The notes below the pieces were generated by a model. It had not been told where the DNA came from. It was given only the letters and a program-made list of their open reading frames with translations, and ran no database searches. Both the position numbers and the translations under genes were made by a program. This document shows positions 8,752-16,156 of a DNA stretch of 64,000 nt, piece by piece. The DNA lies in NCBI RefSeq assembly GCF_001704275.1, contig NZ_CP011533.1, forward strand, positions 8,928,001 to 8,992,000, read 5' to 3'. Position 1 is the stretch's first letter; each line of letters opens with the position of its first letter. Source of the stretch: Streptomyces noursei ATCC 11455. GTDB lineage: Bacteria; Actinomycetota; Actinomycetes; Streptomycetales; Streptomycetaceae.

Positions 8752-9330
8752 TCAGGCGGTGGGACGGTAGGTGGTGAGGGTGCCGCCGTGGCTGAAGGTG
8801 AGCGTCTCCACCGGGGCGAACGGGCGGGGCCGGAACTGTCCGGCGAAGGCCGGGACGCCGTCGCCGGCGATCACCGGGTACCGCTTGAACAGCAGCTCGT
8901 CGATCTCCGGCAGGAGCTGCCCGGCCAGCACGCCACCGCCGCACAGCCAGATGTCGCCGTCGCCGTCCTCGGCCTTGAGCCGGCGCACCAGGCCGATCGG
9001 GTCCTCGGAAACCAGTTCCACGGCCGGATCGGCGATGTCAGGGAGGGAGCGGGAGACGACGTACTGCCGCAGGTGTGCGTAGGGGCTGGACACCTCGGCG
9101 TCCAGGGCCGGCTGGTAGGTGCCCCGTCCCATGAGCACCGTGTCGAAGCGCTCGTTGGGCACGCCGTCCAGCCCGATGTGCGGGCGGATGTGGGTCGGCA
9201 TGGTCTCGGGGAACTCGGCGCGCAGGTGCTCCACCATGTCCGGCGCCTCCGGGTAGAAGTCGAACTCCCCGCCGGGGCCCGCGATGAAGCCGTCGATGGA
9301 GACCGCGACGTAGTACACGAGCTTGCGCAT
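8752..9330 (-). CDS. dihydrofolate reductase family protein (RibD-C/DHFR-like)
   Basis: 192 residues from ATG at 9330 (GAGGTT ribosome site). It begins MRKLVYYVAVSIDGFIAGPGG, the standard start of the bacterial 'dihydrofolate reductase family' related to RibD C-domain reductases. 'VLMGRGTYQPAL', 'YVVSRSLPD' and 'DIWLCGGGVLAGQLLPEIDE' are the NADPH-binding and family motifs. Members are NADPH-dependent reductases of uncertain substrate, and few are true DHFRs. It is divergent from a TetR gene that shares a 109-bp operator region, so it is probably that regulator's target. Confidence 0.88.
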   Translation of the reverse strand: MRKLVYYVAVSIDGFIAGPGGEFDFYPEAPDMVEHLRAEFPETMPTHIRPHIGLDGVPNERFDTVLMGRGTYQPALDAEVSSPYAHLRQYVVSRSLPDIADPAVELVSEDPIGLVRRLKAEDGDGDIWLCGGGVLAGQLLPEIDELLFKRYPVIAGDGVPAFAGQFRPRPFAPVETLTFSHGGTLTTYRPTA

Positions 9331-9382
9331 CGGGAACCTCAATTCCTTGGGAGCCGCTTCGGCCGCTTCAGCAACTTCGAGT

Positions 9383-9420
9383 GTAGTACTTTGGTTGCAG
9401 TGGCTGGACCGTAGTACTAC
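9383..9420. promoter_or_regulatory. paired GTAGTACT operator sites for the adjacent TetR
   Basis: GTAGTACTAC at 9411-9420 is a perfect 10-bp palindrome. GTAGTACT recurs at 9383-9390, exactly 28 bp upstream. Both lie in the 109-bp divergent region between the DHFR-like and TetR genes, the expected position for autoregulatory TetR operators. Confidence 0.65.
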
Positions 9421-9439
9421 AAGTGGAGTGGTGTCAATC

Positions 9440-10048
9440 ATGGTGCGACGCAATCCGGAGAGAAGGGCGGCGCTGCTCGACGCCGCCATCGAGGTGCTGG
9501 CCCGCGAGGGCGCGCGGGGCCTCACGTTCCGCGCGCTCGACGTCCAGGCGGGCGTGCCGGTGGGCACGGCCTCCAACTACTTCGCCAACCGCGACGCGAT
9601 GCTCACCCAGGCCGGTGAGCGTGTCTACGAGCGACTGGAGCCCGACGAGGCGGTCATCGCCGCCGGGCTGGCGGGGCCGCGCGACCGGGCCCGGGTCACC
9701 GAGCTGATGCACGACCTCGTGGAACGGGTGGCCGCGTTCCCCACTGGGTTCCTGGCCCTGCTGGAGCTGCGCCTGGAGGCCACCCGCCGTCCCGAGCTGC
9801 GCGAGGTCCTGACCCGTCGGATCCGCTCGGACGTGGACCAGAACATCGGCTACCACCTGAATTCCGGCCTGCCGGGCGACGCGACGATGGTGGTCCTGTT
9901 GTACCTGGCCCTCAACTGGCTGATCTTCGAGAGCCTGACCCTGCCCGACCTCTTCTCGGCGGACCAGCGGCAGGACCTGGTCACCGCCCTGGTCGAGCGT
10001 CTGCTGGCCGGCCAGCCGGACGCCGGGGAGGCAGCCACGGACGGTTGA
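9440..10048 (+). CDS. TetR family transcriptional regulator
   Basis: 202 residues from ATG at 9440. The N-terminal HTH is typical (RRAALLDAAIEVLAREGARG, then LTFRALDVQAGVPVGTASNYFANRD). The C-terminal ligand domain is all-helical and ends with a dimerisation region rich in Leu. GGAG lies about 11 nt upstream. Divergent from the DHFR-like reductase with two GTAGTACT sites between them, so autoregulation and control of the reductase are inferred. Effector unknown. Confidence 0.88.
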   Translation: MVRRNPERRAALLDAAIEVLAREGARGLTFRALDVQAGVPVGTASNYFANRDAMLTQAGERVYERLEPDEAVIAAGLAGPRDRARVTELMHDLVERVAAFPTGFLALLELRLEATRRPELREVLTRRIRSDVDQNIGYHLNSGLPGDATMVVLLYLALNWLIFESLTLPDLFSADQRQDLVTALVERLLAGQPDAGEAATDG

Positions 10049-10220
10049 CCGGCGCGGGCCGGAACTCCGGCTGCGGGACACGGTGTTGGGCGGGGGCGGC
10101 GTTGTCAGTGGGGCGTGTCACGATCGAAGACGTCCGAGCCGGTGCGTGCGGACCGCTGCGCCACAGGCCCGCGCGCCGGCACCGCTCCGCCACCCGCAAC
10201 GCCGCGAAGGGACCCGACCC

Positions 10221-10732
10221 GTGAGCGACAGCTCCCGCTCCGCGCTTCGCCTCGCGCTGAGCCTCGCCGACCCGGCCACCGCCGACGCACTCGCCGACCG
10301 GATGAAGCCGCAGATGCTCGCCGTCCTGACCTCCGGAGGCACCGGCCTGCCGGGGAGTGGGCCGACCCGGAGCACCTCCACGCACTGGCGCGGGTGCGCT
10401 GCGGATACCCCGTGGCCAGGCCCGACGGCCTGGACTGGGCGCTGATCCGGAAGGAGCACGAACGCCTGCCCTTCCGCCGGGAGAACCTCCCCACGACGGA
10501 TGCCCGGGCCGTCACCCCGATGCTCCTGCTGACCCAGTGGGAGGGCTGCCCCGACGTCCTGCTGTGGGAGAGCTTCCGGGAAGATCCGCAGGGGACCGCG
10601 GAGTACGCCGCCGAGCTGCCCTTCGAGGCGTTCACCGTGTTGCGGACCGACCGCGAGGAGCGCGACGGGGTGCTCCTGCGCGGCCTTGGCCGCGGCATCC
10701 GCGCGAACTCCTGGCGACGGCCAACACCCTGA
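10221..10732 (+). pseudogene. unknown protein gene split by a -1 frameshift in a G-run
   Basis: A GTG at 10221 with a GAAGGGA site opens a frame reading SDSSRSALRLALSLADPATA through LAVLTSGGTGLPG. After the GGGG at 10352-10355 this frame loses coding character. The next frame carries on with EWADPEHLHALARVRCGYPV and runs to a stop at 10730-10732. Adding one G joins the two into about 170 residues. The product is not recognised. It contains 'LLLTQWEGCPDVLLWESF'. The break is either a true frameshift or a homopolymer sequencing error. Confidence 0.55.
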
Positions 10733-10869
10733 CACAACGGCCGATATGACCTCATGCGACGCCACGCCGGGGGCTGGTTCTGGTTCTCCTCGGTCCTCTT
10801 GGTTCTCCTCCGTCCGCTTGGCAGGTCCCCTTGCTTCTCGGCCGGTCTCCTTCGGGACGGGTGTCCGGC

Positions 10870-12897
10870 TCAGGCCAGGCGCCAGGCCACGGCGTACGGC
10901 TGGGCGAACTGCGTGATCCGGTGCGCGCGGACGACGACCTGCGCGTCCCCAGCCGGGATGTCGGCCCAACGGACCTGCTCGACGTTGTTGACGCGGTCGA
11001 AGCCGGGGTCGGTGTCCATGTTCCCGTGGCGCTCCTGCCCGCCCGCGCGGACGATCAGGTCGAGGTCGTTCTGCAGTGCCGGACCGGGCGGGTCCGTCCA
11101 GACCAGGGTGACCTTCAGCTGGTGACCGTCGCCCTGCGGGACCGGGACGGTGAACGGCCGCTCCTCGTCCTGGGCCAATGCGTCCTCGTCGGTGAAGCCC
11201 GCCCGGCCATCGGAATCCGGCAGCACGACGGCCTGTTCCAGATTGACCAGCCCGAAGCCGGAGTTGTTGTTCGGGGACGGGCCGGCCTCGGTGGGCGTGT
11301 ACTGGCCGGGGAGGTCGTCCGCGCCGTTGATCAGCAGGGCCTTGACCAGCGCGGCGCTCGGATCGGGGGTGCCGTTCTTCATCAGCGCTTCGCGCAGCAC
11401 CGCCGCGCACCCCGCGATCAGCGGCGTGGCCATGCTCGTCCCGCTGTCGAAGAAGAACGCCGGGTCGTCGGAGACCCCGAACACCGTGCTGAACTTCGCC
11501 GCACGTGAGTGGGTCGACAGGATCGAGGTGCCGGGAGCGACGAAGTCGGGCGCGAAGCGGCCTTCCTGTGTGGGCCCCCGGCTGCTGAACGCCGCCATGC
11601 CCTCGGGATGGTTCGCCTGCCGGTCGTCGTGGATCGGATTGACCGGGAAGGAGAGCGAGCTCAACTGGCCGTAGGTCAGCGGGATATCAGGACGCAGGCT
11701 CTCGCTGGCGCCGACGGTGAGGCAGTTCTTGGCCGCGGCCGGTCCGCTGACGGAGGCCGGGCTGATCCGCCCGGTCCGGCCCTGATCGCGGCCGGCGTTG
11801 CCCGCGGCGAAGCAGATCACGAGGTTCTTGTTGTCCCAGACCATCTGGTCGATCTCGGCCGACTGCTGGTTGTACGGCAGCCCCGGCAGGGTCGGCCCCC
11901 ATGAGTTGGTGTGGACCCGAGCCTCGTCCTCGGTGTACGGCGGCTCGAAGAGGTCCTGCAGATCGGTCGGGATGCCGCCCAGACCACCGTTGTCGTCCAG
12001 GAGGGACTGCAGGACCAGGGTCGCCGCAGGCGCGGTGCCGGCGATGCTGCCGCCCATCGACGCGGAGGTGCCGTCGCCGAGGACCGAACCGGCGACGTGC
12101 GTGCCGTGCCCGTTGGGATCGTCGGTCTGATCCGGCGCCGTGCGGCCGAGGGCGATCAAGCGCTTGACCCGGCCCTGGAACGCGGGGTGCACGTCTTGGG
12201 CGGAACCCGTGTCGAGGCCGGTGTCGGCGATGGCCACGACCTGCCCCTCGCCCCGGAAGGGCGTGCCGTTGTGCGAGACCCTGGCGTTCAGCAGCTTCCC
12301 CGCAACGGAGTTGTACAGCACCATGTCGGGGACTTCCTCGACCTGCCGTATCTCGTCCAGGGAGATCAGTGCGGTCAGGTTCTCCTCCGGAACGGTCATC
12401 CGCACCTTCCGCCGGCCGGGTTGGACGCCACCGGCGCCGACCCCGGCGGCCTGCGCGATCCGCTCCTGCACTCCGGCGGTGCTCGGATCGACGTCCTGGT
12501 GGAGGACGACATCGATGGTGTGTGTGCGGGCTTCCGCCGCCTCGATCGGCGCGGCGAGTTCGGCGATGCCCGGCCGCAGCCTGCCCGAACGGAGCGACGG
12601 GGCGAGCTTGAAGCCCTGGAGATAGATGTCCGCCCAGGCCACGAACGGCAGGGCGCGAACGGCCTCCAGGTCGGACGGCCGGTATCCGCACAGATAGGTA
12701 CTGTCGGGTACGTATTCGTGGATGACCACACCCAGGGCGGCGAGTTGCTCCTTCTCCGCCGCCGACGGCACATGTGTGGTCTGTACAAGCAGGTAGTTTG
12801 ATGCCGAAGCATCCTCGGAGACCAGCGATTCGCCGGCCAGCTCTTCGGACTGGACCAAAGGGTCAATGGTCACGCCGTTGATGGTGATGCGAGCCAC
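10870..12897 (-). CDS. S8 family serine peptidase (subtilase), no signal peptide
   Basis: 675 residues from GTG at 12897 (GGGAG site 7 nt upstream). The triad is complete: Asp225 in VVAIADTGLDTG, His264 in NGHGTHVAGS, Ser488 in DSGTSMATPLIAG, with oxyanion Asn367 in CFAAGNAGRD. The first ~200 residues resemble an inhibitor I9-like/propeptide or substrate-recognition region. Residues from about 580 form a beta-sandwich (LKVTLVWTDPPGPALQNDLD) as in KP-43-type subtilases. No Sec or Tat signal is seen, so it is probably intracellular or released by an unusual route. Monocistronic, with no protease-inhibitor partner in the window. Confidence 0.92.
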   Translation of the reverse strand: MARITINGVTIDPLVQSEELAGESLVSEDASASNYLLVQTTHVPSAAEKEQLAALGVVIHEYVPDSTYLCGYRPSDLEAVRALPFVAWADIYLQGFKLAPSLRSGRLRPGIAELAAPIEAAEARTHTIDVVLHQDVDPSTAGVQERIAQAAGVGAGGVQPGRRKVRMTVPEENLTALISLDEIRQVEEVPDMVLYNSVAGKLLNARVSHNGTPFRGEGQVVAIADTGLDTGSAQDVHPAFQGRVKRLIALGRTAPDQTDDPNGHGTHVAGSVLGDGTSASMGGSIAGTAPAATLVLQSLLDDNGGLGGIPTDLQDLFEPPYTEDEARVHTNSWGPTLPGLPYNQQSAEIDQMVWDNKNLVICFAAGNAGRDQGRTGRISPASVSGPAAAKNCLTVGASESLRPDIPLTYGQLSSLSFPVNPIHDDRQANHPEGMAAFSSRGPTQEGRFAPDFVAPGTSILSTHSRAAKFSTVFGVSDDPAFFFDSGTSMATPLIAGCAAVLREALMKNGTPDPSAALVKALLINGADDLPGQYTPTEAGPSPNNNSGFGLVNLEQAVVLPDSDGRAGFTDEDALAQDEERPFTVPVPQGDGHQLKVTLVWTDPPGPALQNDLDLIVRAGGQERHGNMDTDPGFDRVNNVEQVRWADIPAGDAQVVVRAHRITQFAQPYAVAWRLA

Positions 12898-12921
12898 GCC
12901 TAGCTCCCAGGTTGCGCACGT

Positions 12922-12950
12922 ATGGCGGCTACCTTCTGGTGGCTACCTTT
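12922..12950. repeat. two 14-bp direct repeats upstream of the subtilase gene
   Basis: GGCTACCTT occurs at 12927-12935 and 12941-12949 (14-bp period), 30-50 bp upstream of the minus-strand GTG at 12897. AT-rich DNA (TATAGTG on the minus strand near 12953-12960) lies just beyond and may hold the -10 box. Candidate regulatory site. Confidence 0.4.
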
Positions 12951-13114
12951 TTCACTATATGCGCCATATGACTGACTGGTGCGAAGGGTTCTTTTTCCAC
13001 TGGATTCGGTGTCGGTTTCAAGCTTTTGGGAGGTGTGCCCGGCATTCCGCGGCGGTGTCTTCCGGCCGGGGAATTCGCTGGACAGCCACCAGGGGCTGCC
13101 GGATAGTGCGCCCC

Positions 13115-13495
13115 ATGGCCTCTCTCGTGCGACACCTCACCTTCGACTGCTCCGACGCCTACCGCCTGGGGCAGTTCTGGGCCGCTGTCCTGGACGGCTC
13201 GCTGGCCGACGACGACGCCCCGGGGGACCCCGAGGCGGTGGTCACCGCGCCGGGCTCGGCACTGCTGTTCATCGCGGTGCCCGAGGGCAAGACGGTGAAG
13301 AACCGGGTGCACATGGACCTGCAACCCCAGGACCGGTCGCGGGACGAGGAGGTCGCCCGCGTGCTCGCCCTGGGTGCCACGGTGGTGGAGGACCACCGCA
13401 AGCCCGACGGAACCGGCTGGGTGACCCTGGCCGACCCCGAGGGCAACGAATTCTGCATCGAACGCAGCGCCGGCGAGCGGGCGGAGCACCCCTGA
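13115..13495 (+). CDS. VOC/glyoxalase-like domain protein
   Basis: 126 residues starting MASLVRHLTFDCSDAYRLGQ at ATG 13115. The ribosome site is weak. The 'glyoxalase-like' (Glyoxalase_6) pattern is present: 'FWAAVLDGSLADDDAPGDPE', 'LLFIAVPEGKTVKNRVHMDL' with a metal-type His, and the C-terminal 'GTGWVTLADPEGNEFCIERS'. Single-module VOC proteins of this type are often resistance or isomerase-like proteins, but the substrate is unknown. No operon partner is evident. Confidence 0.85.
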   Translation: MASLVRHLTFDCSDAYRLGQFWAAVLDGSLADDDAPGDPEAVVTAPGSALLFIAVPEGKTVKNRVHMDLQPQDRSRDEEVARVLALGATVVEDHRKPDGTGWVTLADPEGNEFCIERSAGERAEHP

Positions 13496-13807
13496 GCCGA
13501 GCCGCACGGACGGGACGTCAACCGCCGTCCCGGGGGCAGTGGTTGTTCCCGTGTACCTGCCGCTGCTGGACATCTTCACCATGGACCTGCCCCTGTCGCA
13601 CACCGCGAACGACACGCTCGGTGAGCTCGGGCCGGACCGCTGACGCGTCGCGCGATCCGGGCCCGACGGGGCCCGACGGTGCCGGCCTCGTGAGGGCGCA
13701 CCGTTCGGATTCCGTTAGGGAACCGACTGTGTTGCCCACGAGGGGCGGTGCCGGCCGCCACGGTGGAGCGGATCCCGATGGGGCGGAGCACACGAGGAGG
13801 AAGGTCC
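13496..13807. other. intergenic region upstream of the KdpF-like unit
   Basis: About 310 bp with no supported gene on either strand. It must contain the promoter for the leader/KdpF-like unit if that unit is expressed on its own. A GAGGAGGAAGG ribosome site begins at 13794, at its 3' edge. Confidence 0.4.
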
Positions 13808-13852
13808 GTGATGGAAGGCCGTGGCGGGGCGGTGCCGGGGGTGGCGCGGTGA
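13808..13852 (+). CDS. short leader ORF coupled to a KdpF-like microprotein
   Basis: A GAGGAGGAAGG site (13794-13804) precedes a GTG at 13808 (alternative ATG at 13811). The 14-codon frame reads VMEGRGGAVPGVAR and ends at TGA 13850-13852. Its stop overlaps the GTG of the next ORF as GTGA, the usual signature of translational coupling. The same GTGA arrangement precedes the true kdpF at 24786-24789. Whether the peptide matters or only delivers ribosomes is unknown. Confidence 0.45.
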   Translation: MMEGRGGAVPGVAR

Positions 13853-13938
13853 GCGTGGAGCGCATCGTGGGGGTGCTGGTGGCGGTGGCGCTGGTCGGGC
13901 TGCTGGTGGCCGGCGTGAAGTTCCCGGACCGGTTCTGA
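13849..13938 (+). CDS. orphan KdpF-like single-span membrane microprotein
   Basis: 29 residues from GTG at 13849: VSVERIVGVLVAVALVGLLV, then an AGVK segment and a C-terminal FPDRF. Compared with the KdpF encoded at 24700-24789 it has the same length, the same VSVE start, one hydrophobic span and a FP-acid-base-F tail, with 14 of 29 positions identical. KdpF stabilises the KdpFABC K+ ATPase. This copy lies 6 kb from kdpC on the other strand and ends 5 bp from the convergent CPA1 antiporter gene. It may regulate a different transporter or be a dispersed paralogue. Too short for automatic gene callers in most cases. Confidence 0.7.
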   Translation: MSVERIVGVLVAVALVGLLVAGVKFPDRF

Positions 13939-13943
13939 GCGGA

Positions 13944-15512
13944 TCAGTCCTCGCCCAGTCCGGCCTCTTCCAGGTCCAGGCTCCGTTGCAGTCGGCGCCG
14001 GGTGGTGTCGCTGATGTGGTGGTCCGCGTAAAGCCGTTGGAGCTGCGTGGATTCGGCGGCTATCACCGTGCGGCGCAGTGCCCGGTAGGTGCTGGCCGAG
14101 GCCCAGGCGGCGGGCGTGGTGTCGTCGTCCTGGTCGGCGTCGGCCTGGTCCAGACGGGCCAGCAGACCGCGGCGCAGCTGGTCGATGAGTGCGGTGGGCG
14201 CGGCCTCGGCCGCCTCCAATTCGTCCAGGCAGGACAAGCCGGCCTGGGCGAGACCCGCACGGGCGCGGGCCTCCTCGCGGGCGGTGTGCTCCGGCTCCAG
14301 CGCGATCCGGGACCAGCGCACGACGGGCGCGAGGGTGAAGCCCTGCAGGACGAGGGTGAAGACGACCACGCCGGTGGTCAGGACGAGGACCAGCGCACGG
14401 TGCGGCAGCGGGCTGCCGTCGTCGGCGGCCAGCGGGATGGACAGCGCGGCGGCCAGCGGCATCACACCGCGGGTGCCGGCCCAGGAGACCACCGCGGGGA
14501 TGCGCCAGGTGACCGTGCCGTTGCCGCGACGGCGCTGCATGACGGCGGAGAGCGGCAGCACACCCAGCATCCGCACGGCGATCACAGTGCCGGCGACCGC
14601 GAGCACGCCGAGCGGCCAGGTGTGATCGTCGACGTTCAACTGCCGTACCAGAGCCGGCAGTTCCAGGCCGATGAGGGCGAAGACCACGCTCTCCAGGAGG
14701 AAGACCACCGTGCCGTAGACGGCGTGCACCTGGAGGCGGATGGTGGCGTTGGTGAGCTTGTGCCCGGTGCTGCCGAGCACCACCCCCGCGACCACCACCG
14801 CGGTGACGCCGGAGGCGTGCACGTCCTCGGCCACGACGTACGAGGCGTACGGGGTGACCAGGGCGATCACGGTCTCCAGTATCGGGTCCTCGGTCCGCCG
14901 CCGGATCAGCGCCACCACGGCCGCGACGGCGCCGCCGACCAGTGCCCCGCCGCCGCCCAGGATCAGGAACTGGCCGCCGGCCGCGGGCAGGGCGACGGCG
15001 TGGACCGCTATGGCGCTGCCCACCGCCACCTTGAACAGCACCAGGCTGGTGGCGTCGTTGAAGAGGCTCTCGGACTGGACCAGCACCTGTATCCGCGGCG
15101 GCAGGGCTATCTTGCGGCCGAGCGCCGTCACGGCGACCGGGTCGGTGCTGGCCAGCACCGCGCCCAGCACGAGGGCCATGGTGGGGGAGAGCGGGCTGAC
15201 CGCGGCGGCCACCGCTCCCACGGCCGCCGCGGTGGCCAGCACCAGACCGAAGGCGAGCACCGTCACCGGCCGCCACACCATCCGCAGTTCGCGCCAGGGG
15301 ATCTCCTCGGCGGAGGCGTACAGCAGCGGAGGCAGCACCACCACGCTGATCACTTCGGGTGCCACCTGGACGTTCCGGAGCCAGGGCAGTAGCCCTATCA
15401 GGACGCCGCCGACGACCAGCAGCGAGGGAGCCGGAATGCGCCAGTGGCGCGCGCCGGTGGCCACCAGGGTGGCGAAGACGACGAGGAGGAGGATGGCAGT
15501 AAGGTCGGTCAC
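13944..15512 (-). CDS. CPA1 family Na+(K+)/H+ antiporter
   Basis: 522 residues from GTG at 15512. About 12 hydrophobic segments run from residue 5 to about 410. The family motif 'SLFNDATSLVLF' (transport-site Asn-Asp), the preceding 'LASTDPVAVTALGRKIALP', and 'ESVVFALIGLELPALV' identify a NhaP/CPA1-type exchanger. The last ~110 residues are a cytoplasmic helical tail (LDELEAAEAAPTALIDQLRR and on). It should exchange monovalent cations for protons at the membrane. Its position beside DUF3592, kdpD and the kdp operon suggests a shared ion-homeostasis region. The ribosome site (GACGAG) is weak. Confidence 0.92.
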   Translation of the reverse strand: MTDLTAILLLVVFATLVATGARHWRIPAPSLLVVGGVLIGLLPWLRNVQVAPEVISVVVLPPLLYASAEEIPWRELRMVWRPVTVLAFGLVLATAAAVGAVAAAVSPLSPTMALVLGAVLASTDPVAVTALGRKIALPPRIQVLVQSESLFNDATSLVLFKVAVGSAIAVHAVALPAAGGQFLILGGGGALVGGAVAAVVALIRRRTEDPILETVIALVTPYASYVVAEDVHASGVTAVVVAGVVLGSTGHKLTNATIRLQVHAVYGTVVFLLESVVFALIGLELPALVRQLNVDDHTWPLGVLAVAGTVIAVRMLGVLPLSAVMQRRRGNGTVTWRIPAVVSWAGTRGVMPLAAALSIPLAADDGSPLPHRALVLVLTTGVVVFTLVLQGFTLAPVVRWSRIALEPEHTAREEARARAGLAQAGLSCLDELEAAEAAPTALIDQLRRGLLARLDQADADQDDDTTPAAWASASTYRALRRTVIAAESTQLQRLYADHHISDTTRRRLQRSLDLEEAGLGED

Positions 15513-15696
15513 ACGCTCGTCTTTCGCTGGCTCCGGCTGTGGTTGAACCGTCGCCGACCAGACTTCCCGGCACTCCGCGAGGAAACCTACCGGGTTTTAT
15601 CGGGTCACTGCCACCGTCTTTACGCAGGACGGTCCTCGGCGGCGGGCGCCGCATCGAGGCGCATCATCCGCCGCGACGCCGGGGCGCGGGCGTCGG

Positions 15697-16122
15697 TCAA
15701 GGGATCGTGCGGGAGGCCACGAGCAGCACCAGGGACAGCAGGAGGACGACCGCACCGCCGGCGATGAACGCCCGCTCCAGCGCCAGGTGTTCCTGACCCT
15801 CGACGACGACGGTACGGGGATCGGCGGGGTCGTAGTGGAGGAGCACCCGGTCACCGTCGCCGAGCGGACGGCGGCGCGTCGGCGTCACGGGGCAGACGAT
15901 CTCCATCACCCGGTCGTCCACGGTCGCGAACTGGAGCAGCGGGCGCGGCCGGGCCGACGCGTCGGAGAGCCGCCCAAGGGGCTGCTTGACCAGGGCCGGC
16001 ACGCACACGCCCGTCCGTTGCACCCGGCGCACCTGCCGGAGCCCGTGCACTCCGGCGAGCATCCCGAGCAGGCCGCCGAACGCGGCGATCCCGGCCAGTA
16101 CGGCCACGGCCCCTGTGCCCAT
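15697..16122 (-). CDS. DUF3592-type membrane protein
   Basis: 141 residues from ATG at 16122 with a strong GGAGGAAGG site. One transmembrane helix lies at each end (about 5-25 and 115-137). Between them is a soluble beta domain: 'ALVKQPLGRLSDASARPRPL', 'GDGDRVLLHYDPADPRTVVV'. This is the DUF3592 layout, in which the loop faces the cell exterior. It lies 34 bp downstream of kdpD in the same direction, probably in one transcription unit, in the slot where kdpE would be expected. Function unknown. Confidence 0.8.
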   Translation of the reverse strand: MGTGAVAVLAGIAAFGGLLGMLAGVHGLRQVRRVQRTGVCVPALVKQPLGRLSDASARPRPLLQFATVDDRVMEIVCPVTPTRRRPLGDGDRVLLHYDPADPRTVVVEGQEHLALERAFIAGGAVVLLLSLVLLVASRTIP

Positions 16123-16156
16123 CGACCCGCCTTCCTCCGGATGCGCCGCGCGCGGA

